From SAR116 cluster bacterium AG-426-B08 (lineage in GTDB: Bacteria > Pseudomonadota > Alphaproteobacteria > Puniceispirillales > Marisalimonadaceae): a stretch of 64,000 bases of DNA. Below, one piece after another: positions 18,179 to 27,940 of this stretch (its first letter is position 1; every line of letters starts with the position of its first letter). The notes under the pieces are model-generated. The model worked only from the letters and a program-made list of their open reading frames with translations. It searched no databases and had not been told where the DNA came from. Both the position numbers and the translations under genes were made by a program. The stretch lies in assembly GCA_003213175.1 (NCBI GenBank), contig QCNN01000002.1:1-64000 (forward strand). Direction: 5' to 3'.

Positions 18179-19777
18179 ATGGATAAACAAGTTTTTGATT
18201 TAATAATTGTTGGAGCGGGTACAGCTGGTTGTTTGTTAGCAAATAGATTGTCTGCAAATACAAACTTAAAAATCGCTCTTATAGAAGCAGGTGGTAATGA
18301 TAATTACCACTGGATACATATTCCAGTTGGCTATTTGTATTGTATGGGCAATAAAAAGACCGATTGGTTATTCAAAACTACAAACCAAAAAGGTTTGAAT
18401 GGAAAAGCGTTGAATTATCCTAGAGGAAAAGTCTTAGGAGGATGTTCTTCAATAAATGGAATGATATATATGAGAGGTCAGTCTAAAGATTTTGATCATT
18501 GGAGACAGCTTGGAAATCATGGATGGGGTTGGGATGATGTATTACCCTATTTCATTAGATCAGAGGATAATTTTTCTGGTAAAGATAATTTTCATGGAGT
18601 TGGAGGAGAATGGAGAGTAGATAAGCAAAGACTTGCATGGACAGTTTTAGATGATTTTATGGAAGCCGCTAACCAAACAGGTATTCCAAAAATAGATGAC
18701 TTCAATAATGGTAACAATTTTGGGGTATCTTACTTTAAGGTAAATCAGAAAAATGGTTTTAGGTTAAATACTGTTAGAGCTTTTCTTAAACCAATAAAAC
18801 ATAGGAAAAATTTAAAGGTTTTTACCAATTGTGAAGTTTCAAACTTAATAATAGAAAACAATAGAGTCTCAGGCGTAAAAATTATTCAAAATCAAATTGA
18901 AAATAAGATTTTATGTAATAAAGAGGTCGTTTTATCAGCAGGTGCAATTGGTTCTCCCAAAATACTGGAATTATCAGGGATTGGAAATCCAAAAATATTG
19001 AATGATATAGGAATAAAAATTAAAGTTGAAAATAAAAACGTTGGAGAAAATCTTCAAGATCATTTGCAGTTAAGGGTGATTTATAAATTAAAAAATGCCA
19101 AAACTTTAAATCAACAAATTAACTCACCTTTTGGAAAACTCAAAATAGGCATCGAGTATTTACTAAATCGTTCGGGCCCAATGTCAATGGCGCCAAGTCA
19201 ATTAGGTATATTTGCCATGTCAGATTCCTCTTATGAGTTTCCAAATTTACAATTTCATGTTCAGCCATTATCTCTCGATAAGTTTGGAGAACCACTACAC
19301 AATTTTCCAGGACTTACTGCTAGCGTTTGTAATCTTAATCCTTTAAGCAGAGGGAGTATACACATAAGTTCAAAAAATTATAATATTCCTCCAAAAATTG
19401 ATCCTAACTATCTTTCTGATCCAATTGACAAAAAAGTAGCTGTACAGTCGATAAAACTAGCAAGAAAAATAATTAATCAGCCTGCAATGAAAAAGTATAG
19501 TCCAACTGAATATGCTCCAGGAGAGAAATTTCAATCAGATATAGATTTAGAAAAAGTTGCTGGTAATATTGGTACAACTATTTTTCATCCTGTAGGTACA
19601 TGTGCAATGGGTGTCCAAAAAAATTCTGTTACTAATCCAAAACTAAAAGTTAATGGTATAGAAAATCTAAGAGTTGTAGATGCTTCTGTAATGCCATCAA
19701 TTACATCAGGTAACACTAATTCACCTACTTTAATGATAGCTGAAAAAGCTTCAGAAATGATATTGAATGATGTATAA
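18179..19777 (+). CDS. GMC-family FAD-dependent alcohol/choline dehydrogenase
   Basis: This 532-residue flavoenzyme opens with the FAD-binding motif IIVGAGTAGCLLANRL. It has the GMC signature PRGKVLGGCSSINGMIYMRGQ and ends with the active-site histidine in IFHPVGTCAMG and the asparagine in TSGNTNSPTLMIAE. It is close to choline dehydrogenase and the medium-chain or polyethylene-glycol dehydrogenases; the alcohol is not determinable. No betaine aldehyde dehydrogenase or BetI lies beside it, which argues against a dedicated choline route. It precedes the valine set by 31 bases and may be co-transcribed with it. Confidence 0.85.
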   Translation: MDKQVFDLIIVGAGTAGCLLANRLSANTNLKIALIEAGGNDNYHWIHIPVGYLYCMGNKKTDWLFKTTNQKGLNGKALNYPRGKVLGGCSSINGMIYMRGQSKDFDHWRQLGNHGWGWDDVLPYFIRSEDNFSGKDNFHGVGGEWRVDKQRLAWTVLDDFMEAANQTGIPKIDDFNNGNNFGVSYFKVNQKNGFRLNTVRAFLKPIKHRKNLKVFTNCEVSNLIIENNRVSGVKIIQNQIENKILCNKEVVLSAGAIGSPKILELSGIGNPKILNDIGIKIKVENKNVGENLQDHLQLRVIYKLKNAKTLNQQINSPFGKLKIGIEYLLNRSGPMSMAPSQLGIFAMSDSSYEFPNLQFHVQPLSLDKFGEPLHNFPGLTASVCNLNPLSRGSIHISSKNYNIPPKIDPNYLSDPIDKKVAVQSIKLARKIINQPAMKKYSPTEYAPGEKFQSDIDLEKVAGNIGTTIFHPVGTCAMGVQKNSVTNPKLKVNGIENLRVVDASVMPSITSGNTNSPTLMIAEKASEMILNDV

Positions 19778-19808
19778 GTAAGATAAGTTATTTGTTGTAA
19801 AAAGAATT

Positions 19809-20960
19809 ATGGAATTTAAATTAAGTGAAGATCTTATCGCAATCAAAGAGATGGCCAGGGCTTTTTCTGAAGATGAATTAATGCCAAACGCATCAGAGTG
19901 GGATGAAAAAGAATTATTTCCAGTTGAAAAATTAAAAAAATCTGCTGAGTTAGGTATGGCCGCAATTTATGTTGACGAAAAATTTGGGGGTACTGGTTTA
20001 AATAGATTAGCGGCTGCATTGATATTTGAAGAATTATCAAGAGGTTGTGTATCAACATCAGCTTTCTTATCAATTCATAATATGGTTGCATGGATGATAG
20101 ATAGTCATGGTACTGATAAAATTAGAAAAAAATATATCCCAAAGCTTTCTTCAATGGAATGGGTGTCGAGTTACTGCTTAACTGAATCAGGTTCTGGTTC
20201 AGATGCTGCTGCTTTGAAAACAACTGCAAGAAAAAAAGGAAACAGTCATTATGTTGTTAATGGTTCAAAAAGTTTTATTTCCGGAGGGCCTACTAGTGAT
20301 GTTTACGCTGTAATGTGTCGAACAGGGGATAACTCTTCAAATGGAATATCTTGTTTGTTGATTGAAAAAGGTACAAAAGGTCTTTCTTTTGGAAAAAAAG
20401 AAAAAAAATTAGGATGGAATAGTCAACACACCTCAAGTATTAATTTTGATAACTGTGAAGTTCCATTAGATAACCTAGTAGGTAATGAAGGAGATGGTTT
20501 TAAATTAGCCATGAAGGGATTAGACGGAGGCAGAGTAAATATTGCCGCCTGTTCAATTGGCGGTGCTAACTTGGCTATCGAAAGTGCTTTAGATTATACT
20601 TCAGAGAGAAAACAATTTGGTAAATATTTAAATGAATTTCAAGTAACTCAATTTAAATTAGCAGATATGGCAACAAATTTAGAGGCTTCAAAATTAATGG
20701 TCTATAAGGCAGCGAGCAGTATCGATAACAAAGACAAAAATGCCACATCACAATGTGCTATGGCTAAAAGATTTGCAACTGACACTTGTTTCCAAATTTG
20801 TGATGAAGCTCTTCAAATTCATGGTGGGTACGGATATTTGAAAGACTTTCCTTTAGAGAGACTTATAAGAGATCTAAGGGTACATAAAATTTTAGAAGGT
20901 ACGAATGAAATAATGAGATTGATTATTTCTAGAAACTTAATAAAAAAAAGTAGAGATTAA
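19809..20960 (+). CDS. Isobutyryl-CoA dehydrogenase-like acyl-CoA dehydrogenase
   Basis: This FAD enzyme oxidises short branched acyl-CoA. Family motifs are YCLTESGSGSDAAALKTTA, the ACAD8-like stretch LGWNSQHTSSINFDNCEVP, GLDGGRVNIAACSIGGA, and the catalytic glutamate in KILEGTNEIMR. The NSQ-T and GGR-NIA-CS segments and the adjacent hydrolase gene point to isobutyryl-CoA (valine catabolism) rather than straight-chain substrates. It is 383 residues long. The next gene begins one base after its stop, so the two are translationally linked. Confidence 0.85.
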   Translation: MEFKLSEDLIAIKEMARAFSEDELMPNASEWDEKELFPVEKLKKSAELGMAAIYVDEKFGGTGLNRLAAALIFEELSRGCVSTSAFLSIHNMVAWMIDSHGTDKIRKKYIPKLSSMEWVSSYCLTESGSGSDAAALKTTARKKGNSHYVVNGSKSFISGGPTSDVYAVMCRTGDNSSNGISCLLIEKGTKGLSFGKKEKKLGWNSQHTSSINFDNCEVPLDNLVGNEGDGFKLAMKGLDGGRVNIAACSIGGANLAIESALDYTSERKQFGKYLNEFQVTQFKLADMATNLEASKLMVYKAASSIDNKDKNATSQCAMAKRFATDTCFQICDEALQIHGGYGYLKDFPLERLIRDLRVHKILEGTNEIMRLIISRNLIKKSRD

Positions 20961-20961
20961 A

Positions 20962-22035
20962 ATGAATGAAGAAGTTTTATTTAATTTAAAAAATTCTTTA
21001 GGAATTATTACACTTAACCGTCCAGATCGATTAAATGCCCTAACATATAATATGGTTAAATTTATTAGTAGACATTTAGATGATTGGGAAAATAATGATT
21101 TAGTTAAAGCTGTTTTAATTGAGGGTGCTGGAGACAGAGCTTTTTGTGCTGGAGGAGACGTTGTAAATTTAAGAAAAAAAGTTTTGTCAGAGGGTGGTCC
21201 CCCCACAGAACTTTCTAGAAATTTTTTTTACGATGAATATTTGTTAAATTACAAGATTAATAAATATAAAAAACCTTTTATTGCACTCATAGATGGAGTG
21301 ACTATGGGAGGGGGAGTTGGCGTTTCAATGCATGGTAGTCATGTAATTGCTACTGAAAAAACTATGTTTGCAATGCCCGAAACTGCCATTGGTTTGTTTC
21401 CTGATGTAGGTGGAGGATGGTTATTAGCACAATTACCGTTGAGTGTTGGGTTGTGGTTAGCCCTTACCGGCGATAGGTTAAAAGCATATGACTTGTTAAA
21501 AATAGGTTTAGCTAATTTTTATTTAAACTCTAACAAAACAAATGATTTAAAAAATAGTTTAATTAATAGTGAAACTTTAAATAAAGAAAATGTGTCAAAA
21601 ATTATTAATCAATTTTCATCAAAACCTGAAAATGACAGTACTATAGAAAAAAATGAAGATATTTTAAAACGTGTTTTTGAAAATGAAACCATTGAAAAGA
21701 TATTTGAGACTTTGTTGATGTTAAAAAATGATGGAGTTGATTTTGCAGTTCATTTAGAAAAAGAACTTCAATTAAAATCACCAACTTCTCTCAAAATTAC
21801 AATGCAACAGATTTTAAATGCTAAAGATATGAGTTTAGAAGAAGATCTTATAATGGAATATAGAATGGTTCAAAAATGCCAGTCATCTGGTGATTTTTAT
21901 GAGGGTGTGAGGGCCATGCTGGTCGACAAAGATAGAAAACCTAAATGGCAACCAAAATCATTAAGTAAAGTAGATAATAATTATGTGAATGATTTTTTTG
22001 AACCATTAGGTGAAAAGGATCTTAAGATTAATTAA
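20962..22035 (+). CDS. 3-hydroxyisobutyryl-CoA hydrolase
   Basis: This crotonase-superfamily thioesterase releases 3-hydroxyisobutyrate from its CoA ester in valine breakdown. The 357 residues fit the HIBCH size, about 100 more than a hydratase. Diagnostic stretches are AFCAGGDVVNLRK, GVTMGGGVGVSMHGSHVIATE and FAMPETAIGLFPDVGGGW, which supply the oxyanion hole and the catalytic acidic residues of HIBCH. The C-terminal MEYRMVQKCQSSGDFYEGVRAMLVDKD segment is also typical. The methylacrylyl-CoA hydratase and 3-hydroxyisobutyrate dehydrogenase of the pathway are not in this window. Confidence 0.9.
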   Translation: MNEEVLFNLKNSLGIITLNRPDRLNALTYNMVKFISRHLDDWENNDLVKAVLIEGAGDRAFCAGGDVVNLRKKVLSEGGPPTELSRNFFYDEYLLNYKINKYKKPFIALIDGVTMGGGVGVSMHGSHVIATEKTMFAMPETAIGLFPDVGGGWLLAQLPLSVGLWLALTGDRLKAYDLLKIGLANFYLNSNKTNDLKNSLINSETLNKENVSKIINQFSSKPENDSTIEKNEDILKRVFENETIEKIFETLLMLKNDGVDFAVHLEKELQLKSPTSLKITMQQILNAKDMSLEEDLIMEYRMVQKCQSSGDFYEGVRAMLVDKDRKPKWQPKSLSKVDNNYVNDFFEPLGEKDLKIN

Positions 22036-22051
22036 CTTTAGGAGAATATTA

Positions 22052-23230
22052 ATGACTAATACATATATCATGTCAGCTGTTAGGTCACCAATAGGAACTT
22101 TTGGAGGTTCATTAAAAAACTTCAATCCTGTAGATTTAGGAACATTAGTTTCAAAAGAAGCAATAAGTAGGTCTAATTTAAATAGTGAAGAAATTAACCA
22201 TGCAGTTTTTGGAAATGTTATACATACAGAACCACGTGATATGTATGTAAGTAGAGTTATAGGACTTCAATCAGGACTGAAAAAGGAATCTGCAGCTCTA
22301 ACTGTAAACAGATTATGTGGTTCCGGATTGCAAGCCATAGTAAGCGCAACTCAGTTAATTTTACTTGAAGACGCAGAAGTGGTGTTAGCAGGTGGAGTTG
22401 AAGTTATGTCGAGTGGTACTCATGTTGTTCAAGGTTTTAGATGGGGATCTCGTATGGGAGATGCGAAGGTGTTTGACATGATGCTTGGCTCTTTACAAGA
22501 TCCATTTGGGCATGGGCACATGGGTATAACCGCAGAAAATATTTCTGAGAGATATCAAATAAGTAGAGAGATGCAAGATAAATTTGCCTTAACAAGTCAA
22601 ACTAGAGCTGTAGACGCGATAGAGAATGGTAAATTTAAAGAGCAAATTATTCCCATAGAGATTAAAACAAGAAAAGGAATTGAAATATTTGACAAAGATG
22701 AGCATGTCAAACCTGACACAACTTTAGATACTTTATCTAACTTAAAAGCTGCTTTTAAAAAGGATGGTTCTGTCACAGCTGGGAATGCTTCTGGAATAAA
22801 TGATGGAGCATCAGCCTTAGTTCTTGCCAATGAGAAGAAAGCCAAAAAAGGAAAGCCATTAGCTAGAATAGTATCTTATGGTTTTGGAGGTGTTGAGCCA
22901 GATGAAATGGGGATGGGACCTATCCCAGCATCTAAAATGGCACTAAAAAAATCTGGTCTTAATGTAGATGATATTGATTTAGTTGAGTCTAATGAAGCTT
23001 TTGCTGCTCAAGCCTGTGCAGTTAATAAGCAGTTGGGCTTGGATCCAGCAAAGGTAAATGTTAATGGTGGAGCGATAGCTTTAGGTCATCCAGTAGGAGC
23101 CACAGGTTCAATCATTATGACAAAATTAATTCATGAATTAAAAAGCATCAATGGAAGATATGGTTTGGCAACAATGTGTATCGGTGGAGGTCAGGGTATC
23201 GCTGTAATAATTGAGATGACAAACAATTAA
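22052..23230 (+). CDS. Acetyl-CoA C-acetyltransferase (thiolase)
   Basis: This 392-residue thiolase condenses or cleaves acetoacetyl-CoA or short 3-ketoacyl-CoA. It has the acyl-accepting cysteine in TVNRLCGSGLQAIVSA, the histidine in GGAIALGHPVGATGS and the second cysteine in ATMCIGGGQG. The ORF track starts 14 residues too early; the ATG at 22052 follows TTTAGGAGAATATTA, an excellent ribosome site, and yields the standard MTNTYIMSAVRSPIG start. It may serve beta-oxidation, the valine/isoleucine set or acetoacetyl-CoA from aacS. Its stop shares TTAA with the convergent MaoC gene. Confidence 0.9.
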   Translation: MTNTYIMSAVRSPIGTFGGSLKNFNPVDLGTLVSKEAISRSNLNSEEINHAVFGNVIHTEPRDMYVSRVIGLQSGLKKESAALTVNRLCGSGLQAIVSATQLILLEDAEVVLAGGVEVMSSGTHVVQGFRWGSRMGDAKVFDMMLGSLQDPFGHGHMGITAENISERYQISREMQDKFALTSQTRAVDAIENGKFKEQIIPIEIKTRKGIEIFDKDEHVKPDTTLDTLSNLKAAFKKDGSVTAGNASGINDGASALVLANEKKAKKGKPLARIVSYGFGGVEPDEMGMGPIPASKMALKKSGLNVDDIDLVESNEAFAAQACAVNKQLGLDPAKVNVNGGAIALGHPVGATGSIIMTKLIHELKSINGRYGLATMCIGGGQGIAVIIEMTNN

Positions 23231-23685
23231 CTTGAAACTTTTGTTTTAATCATAAAATTTGAAATCCAAGTCATAACTATTTCGTTATTTTGATTGAAAA
23301 CTGTTTGATGAGAACGAACAGTTCCTCTTGAAGGATTTTTTGATGAAATTTTTTTTTCTAGAATTTCAACTTGTGTAACAAGTATATCCTCTGGATACAC
23401 TGGTTTTGTCCACCTTAATTCATCTATACCCCAAGCACCCATTCCAGTGCCTTCTATTACACCAGTTTCAAAGAATTGTGTAAACGATTTACCCAATGTC
23501 ATAAAACCACTTGAAACTAAGCGTTTAAAAGGTCCTTTTTTTGCTTCTTCTTCATCAATGTGAAAACTTTGAGGGTCGTAACTCTTTGCAAAGTTTATAA
23601 TTTCTTCTTTAGTGATTTTTTTTGGTTGAGTTTTAATACTCATACCAATCTTAAAATCCTCGAAATATAACGGAAGATTTTTCAT
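23227..23685 (-). CDS. MaoC-like (R)-specific acyl-CoA dehydratase
   Basis: This 152-residue hot-dog-fold protein has the hydratase-2 motif YDPQSFHIDEEEAK, containing the catalytic Asp/His pair, and SSGFMTLGKSF in the following helix. It most likely hydrates or dehydrates an (R)-3-hydroxyacyl-CoA. It is the last gene of the nine-gene minus-strand operon, three bases after the SDR gene. The partnership with an SDR acyl-CoA dehydrogenase and CoA ligases implies a beta-oxidation-like route for the imported substrate. Confidence 0.85.
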   Translation of the reverse strand: MKNLPLYFEDFKIGMSIKTQPKKITKEEIINFAKSYDPQSFHIDEEEAKKGPFKRLVSSGFMTLGKSFTQFFETGVIEGTGMGAWGIDELRWTKPVYPEDILVTQVEILEKKISSKNPSRGTVRSHQTVFNQNNEIVMTWISNFMIKTKVSS

Positions 23686-23688
23686 ATT

Positions 23689-24438
23689 TTATCTTGGTGC
23701 TAATCGAACGGATCCATCTAATCTGATTGTTTCACCATTAATCATTGGGTTAGCTATTATACTATTGACAAGCATTCCATATTCTTTTGCAGTACCCAAT
23801 CTTTTAGGAAAAAGTGTGGTAGCTATCAAGCTTTGTTGTACTTCTTCACTCATGCCTGTTAGCATTGGAGTTTCAAACAATCCAGGAGCAATTGTATTTA
23901 TTCTAATTCCATGATTAGCAAGTTCCCTAGCAATTGGAAGAGTCATTCCAACAATACCACCTTTAGACGCAGAGTAAGCTGCTTGACCTATTTGTCCATC
24001 AAATGCAGCTACCGACGCAGTATTTATTATTAAGCCTCTTTCACCATCTTCATTAGGTGAGTTATGTTGCATTTTGTCAGCACATAATCTAAGCATATTA
24101 AAACTTCCAATCAAATTTATTTTTAAAACTTTTTCAAATAGATTGAAATCATGAATTCCTCTACTGGATACTATTTTTGCACCTGCCGCAATACCTGCGC
24201 AATTAATCAAACAATTTATATTTTCTAAATTTTTTACAGCTTCGGACATTAATTCTGGGTTAGATACATCACCCACAAAATACTCACAACCTAATTCACT
24301 AGAAATATTTTTTAATTTTTCTTCGTTTAAATCAATTAAAAAGATATTAGCTCCTTTTTCTTTTAAAACTCTTGCTGTACCTTCACCAAGACCACTACCG
24401 CCTCCAGTTATAACTGCATTAATTTTCTCAACTTTCAT
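23689..24438 (-). CDS. Short-chain dehydrogenase, 3-hydroxyacyl-CoA dehydrogenase type 2-like
   Basis: This 249-residue SDR has the NAD-binding GGGSGLGEGTARVL motif, the NCAG strand motif and the Ser-Tyr-Lys triad in NTASVAAFDGQIGQAAYSASKGG. The continuation LPIARELANHGIRINTIAPGLFETPML matches HSD17B10-type 3-hydroxyacyl-CoA dehydrogenases, which act in isoleucine and branched fatty-acid breakdown. It ends at PMINGETIRLDGSVRLAPR, again as in that group. It starts two bases after the upstream ligase gene. Confidence 0.85.
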   Translation of the reverse strand: MKVEKINAVITGGGSGLGEGTARVLKEKGANIFLIDLNEEKLKNISSELGCEYFVGDVSNPELMSEAVKNLENINCLINCAGIAAGAKIVSSRGIHDFNLFEKVLKINLIGSFNMLRLCADKMQHNSPNEDGERGLIINTASVAAFDGQIGQAAYSASKGGIVGMTLPIARELANHGIRINTIAPGLFETPMLTGMSEEVQQSLIATTLFPKRLGTAKEYGMLVNSIIANPMINGETIRLDGSVRLAPR

Positions 24439-24440
24439 TT

Positions 24441-25685
24441 TTATTCTCCAAAATTTCTTATATCGTCAATAACTTTTCCATCATTAGCTAATGATTTGGG
24501 TTCAACTAATTCTGTTTCTCCGTTTAAGTTAAGAACTTTTTTCATTTCTGCAACAATTGTTTTTTTTATTTTTTCTCTTTCGATTGAATTATACAAATCT
24601 GTCTCAATTATTAAATTTATAATATCCCTATTTTCCTCTCTATTAACAACTAGTCTACCTTTGACTTTAGATTTAAAAACAGTTTTTAAAATTTTATCAA
24701 TTTGTGAAGGTTGAACAAACATTCCTCTTACTTTAGTTGTCTGGTCTGCTCTTCCCTGCCAACCTTTGATTCTACAGTTAGTTCTTCCAGTAGAACTTAA
24801 TCCTGGTAAAAAGGAAGATAAATCACCTGTAGCAAATCTAAATATTGGTAGTTCAAAATTATTTAATACAGTGACTATAACCTCTCCAACTTCACCATCT
24901 TCTACTGCATCACCTGTTCCAGGCTTTACAATCTCTATAATAACATCCTCATCAACTATCATGCCATCATTCTGAGATGCTTCATATGCTATTAACCCTA
25001 AATCAGCTGTTCCATAACATTGAAAAAAATCAATATTTTTAGTTCTTAAATATTCTGCAACATTTGGAAATAATGGACCTCCTGATAAAACTGCTTTTTT
25101 TAAAAATTTTAGATTAATTTTTTTTTCATCAGCTTTTTCCAAGAGAATTCTCAGAAAATCTGGAACTCCAACATAGCCAGTTGTTTTTATATCTGACATT
25201 ATTTCAACTTGTGCATCGGAGTTTTCACTTCCAGCTGGAAAAACTGTGCACTTTAAAATCTTAGCAGCTTCTTCGAACATTAAACCTGCAGGTGTAAAGT
25301 GATAAGAGAAACAATTTTGAATTATATCACCTTTTATGAAATTTGCTGCATGCATAGCTCTTGCAAACCTCCACCAATTAGAACTACGTCCATCTAGATC
25401 ATAAATAGGCCCTGGAGATCTATAGATATGAGCAAATTGGTTGTAAGGTTCTATATTAAAATTAGCGAATGGCAGAATTTTTTTTTGTTTATCAATTAAG
25501 TCGCTTTTTCTTAAAATTTCAATTTTATTTAGATCTGATAGAGACGTTATTTCGCCATTAATTCTACTTTTTAAATTTTCATTTGTTTTAGATACTTCTA
25601 TCAGTTTTTTTAATTTTAAAAGTTGATCAGCTTGTCTTTCATCAGCTGATCGAATTTCAGAGTTGTCAAAAAAAAGTGATGTCAT
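24441..25685 (-). CDS. Phenylacetate-CoA-ligase-family adenylate-forming enzyme
   Basis: This 414-residue ligase resembles PaaK: FARAMHAANFIKGDIIQNCFSYHFTPAG opens the domain, AVLSGGPLFPNVAEYL and CYGTADLGLIAYE form the adenylate site, and RADQTTKVRGMFVQPSQID leads the small C-terminal domain. Family members activate phenylacetate or other aromatic or organic acids to CoA thioesters. It lies directly downstream of livF in the common ligase-liv-PaaK arrangement, suggesting that the ABC system imports the acid or an amino-acid precursor. No paa oxygenase genes are present, so phenylacetate itself is not supported. Confidence 0.8.
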   Translation of the reverse strand: MTSLFFDNSEIRSADERQADQLLKLKKLIEVSKTNENLKSRINGEITSLSDLNKIEILRKSDLIDKQKKILPFANFNIEPYNQFAHIYRSPGPIYDLDGRSSNWWRFARAMHAANFIKGDIIQNCFSYHFTPAGLMFEEAAKILKCTVFPAGSENSDAQVEIMSDIKTTGYVGVPDFLRILLEKADEKKINLKFLKKAVLSGGPLFPNVAEYLRTKNIDFFQCYGTADLGLIAYEASQNDGMIVDEDVIIEIVKPGTGDAVEDGEVGEVIVTVLNNFELPIFRFATGDLSSFLPGLSSTGRTNCRIKGWQGRADQTTKVRGMFVQPSQIDKILKTVFKSKVKGRLVVNREENRDIINLIIETDLYNSIEREKIKKTIVAEMKKVLNLNGETELVEPKSLANDGKVIDDIRNFGE

Positions 25686-25700
25686 TTTTTATTATTAAAC

Positions 25701-26549
25701 TTATAACCAGCGTTTTCTTCTACGGTATTGTTTAAAGTCTCTGTAGGACTGTCTTCCTTTTCCAGAAATTCCCAAATAAAATTCTTTAACATCTTCATTA
25801 TCCCTCATAGATTTTGCTGAACCCTCCATTACAACTCTTCCATTTTCTAATATATATGCGTATTCAGCATATTGAAGTGCCATGTTAGTATTTTGTTCAG
25901 CCAAAAGAATTGTAACACCCTCTTGTTTATTAATCTGTGATACTATTTCAAAAATTTGTTTTACTAATTGAGGTGCAAGACCCATTGAAGGTTCATCAAG
26001 TAATATCATACGTGGATTTGCCATTAGGGCCCTTCCTATAGCTACCATTTGCTGTTCACCGCCAGATGTGTAACCTGCTTGAGATGTTCTTCTATCTTTT
26101 AATCTTGGAAAGTAATTATAAACTCTTTCAAGATCGTATTTAACTTCTTTGTTATTTTTTCTTGTATAAGCTCCGGTCAACAAGTTTTCTTCTACAGTCA
26201 AATGTTCAAAACAATGTCTACCCTCCATTACTTGAATTACTCCTAGTTTGACTAGTTGAGAAGGATCTAGGGCATGCACATCAATATTTTCAAAACTAAT
26301 GGAACCTTTGGTTACTTCTCCTCGTTCTGAAGCAAGTAAGTTTGATATAGATTTCAAGGTAGTTGTCTTCCCAGCACCATTGCCTCCTAAAAGGGTTGTT
26401 ATTCCCCCTTTTCTTACATTTAAGCTAACGCCTTTTAAAACAAGAATAACATGATTATAAACTACCTCTATATTATTAACTATAAGTAGGTCTGTATTTT
26501 TTTTATTCTTTGAATGTTTTTTATTATTTTTTACAGAAATATCATCCAT
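25701..26549 (-). CDS. livF: Branched-chain amino-acid-type ABC transporter ATPase LivF
   Basis: This cytosolic ATPase subunit has Walker A LGGNGAGKTTTLK, the ABC signature TSGGEQQMVAIGRAL, Walker B MILLDEPSMGLAP and the LivF-type AEQN in place of an H-loop histidine. About 20 polar, lysine-rich residues precede the ATPase domain. A strong terminator-like hairpin (26572-26602) separates it from livK, so its expression probably depends on readthrough. The ribosome site is weak. Confidence 0.92.
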   Translation of the reverse strand: MDDISVKNNKKHSKNKKNTDLLIVNNIEVVYNHVILVLKGVSLNVRKGGITTLLGGNGAGKTTTLKSISNLLASERGEVTKGSISFENIDVHALDPSQLVKLGVIQVMEGRHCFEHLTVEENLLTGAYTRKNNKEVKYDLERVYNYFPRLKDRRTSQAGYTSGGEQQMVAIGRALMANPRMILLDEPSMGLAPQLVKQIFEIVSQINKQEGVTILLAEQNTNMALQYAEYAYILENGRVVMEGSAKSMRDNEDVKEFYLGISGKGRQSYRDFKQYRRRKRWL

Positions 26550-26571
26550 CGTATTACCAAAAATGTTAAAA

Positions 26572-26602
26572 AAGAGAGTCTATGGTTATCATAGACTCTC
26601 TT
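26572..26602 (-). terminator. Terminator/attenuator hairpin between livK and livF
   Basis: On the minus strand a perfect 13-base stem (AAGAGAGTCTATG with CATAGACTCTCTT) closes a 5-base loop and is followed by TTTTTT, a classic intrinsic terminator. It follows the livK stop by 5 bases and precedes livF, PaaK-like, SDR and MaoC genes. Partial termination would make livK mRNA much more abundant than the distal genes. Confidence 0.85.
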
Positions 26603-26607
26603 AAAAA

Positions 26608-27903
26608 TTAATTACAACGTAGTGCAATTTTTTGTTCTTTGGCGTATTTTGCAGAGTCTTCAGCTATTAGTTTATCAACTACATCTGAATCACCATACAT
26701 ATACTCAGTAATCATGTTCCATTTTTTAGCTTTTGCATCCCATTGCTGGACAGCTGCTAATCCACTTCCGCCATGATTTTCACAAGTGTTTTTAAATGGT
26801 GGAGAAAAGTTCTTAAAACCTAACTGTTCCATTCTCGCTGCGTCTAGATTCACATTTTCCATCCCATCACGATACATTGCTGCAGTGATTTTTGATGTTC
26901 CGTGCATTTTTTGAGCAACTCTAGCAGCTTCTACTTGTACCATAGCCTGAAACAAACCTCTATTATAGAGCACTGTTCCAAAGTGAGAGCCATCACCTGA
27001 GGCATTTCCTTTGTCATGAACATATTTTTTAATATCTTTATGAACTTGATAGTCAGTACCAGGTGCATTAAAGGTTAATGCTTTATAACCATGAGCTCCT
27101 TGACCTGCAGGTAAAACATCATTTTCAGAACCAGACCACCATATACCTATGAAATTTTCCATAGGAAATTTAATTGATGCAGCTGATTTGACTGCAACAG
27201 AGTTCATTACACCCCATCCCCACATCAATATATAATTTGGTCGACTTTTTCTAATCTTTAACCATGTAGCTTTTTGCTCTTGTCCAGGATGATCTACTGG
27301 AAGAAGCATTAACTTATAACCATGCTTTTTTGCTAATGTTTCAAGTGTACGAATTGGTTCTTTACCGTAAGCAGAGTTATGATAAACCAAGGCAATTTTT
27401 TTATTTTTAATATTACCAAGGTTTTGCTTCAAGATATGTCTTATGGCAATTGAAGCACCATCCCAATATGTAGCTGGAGCATTAAAAATCCATTTAAACA
27501 CTTTACCATTTTTTGCTGATGTTCTTCCATAACCTGTTGAGTAAATAGTTACTCCATCAGCAGTAGCTTTTGGTATCAATTGATAAGTAATACCTGTTGA
27601 CATCGGTTGGAAAACCATTGCACCTTCTTTATGTTTTTCATAGCACTCGACACCGACTTGAGTTTTATAACCTGTTTCGCACTCTGGAAAAACAATTTTT
27701 TCGCCACCGATTCCACCATCTCTAGCATTTATCATTCGATAGTAATCGACAAAACCGTCAGCGTTAGGAATACCATTCGGTGCATAAGCCCCCGTACGAT
27801 ATACAAGCATAGGAAATTTTAAATCAGCAGAAGCAATTTCTAGAAAACTTCCTATTGCAATCACTGACCCTAAAAGTCCTAAAAGTAGTTTTTTTAATCT
27901 CAT
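26608..27903 (-). CDS. livK: ABC transporter periplasmic binding protein, LivK-like
   Basis: This 431-residue type I periplasmic binding protein has a Sec signal peptide (basic MRLKK, hydrophobic core, cleavage near ASA-DL at about residue 26). The mature part begins with LVYRTGAYAPNGIPNADGFVDYY and contains the ALVYHNSAYGKEPIRTLE nucleotide-fold strand. The group is usually annotated as branched-chain amino acid binding but includes binders of aromatic and organic acids, and the adjacent CoA ligases favour an acid here. An extended -10 promoter and AAGGAGG ribosome site lie directly upstream and a terminator follows. Confidence 0.9.
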   Translation of the reverse strand: MRLKKLLLGLLGSVIAIGSFLEIASADLKFPMLVYRTGAYAPNGIPNADGFVDYYRMINARDGGIGGEKIVFPECETGYKTQVGVECYEKHKEGAMVFQPMSTGITYQLIPKATADGVTIYSTGYGRTSAKNGKVFKWIFNAPATYWDGASIAIRHILKQNLGNIKNKKIALVYHNSAYGKEPIRTLETLAKKHGYKLMLLPVDHPGQEQKATWLKIRKSRPNYILMWGWGVMNSVAVKSAASIKFPMENFIGIWWSGSENDVLPAGQGAHGYKALTFNAPGTDYQVHKDIKKYVHDKGNASGDGSHFGTVLYNRGLFQAMVQVEAARVAQKMHGTSKITAAMYRDGMENVNLDAARMEQLGFKNFSPPFKNTCENHGGSGLAAVQQWDAKAKKWNMITEYMYGDSDVVDKLIAEDSAKYAKEQKIALRCN

Positions 27904-27940
27904 AAATTCCTCCTTGTTGAGATATAAATCCCTTTTCTAT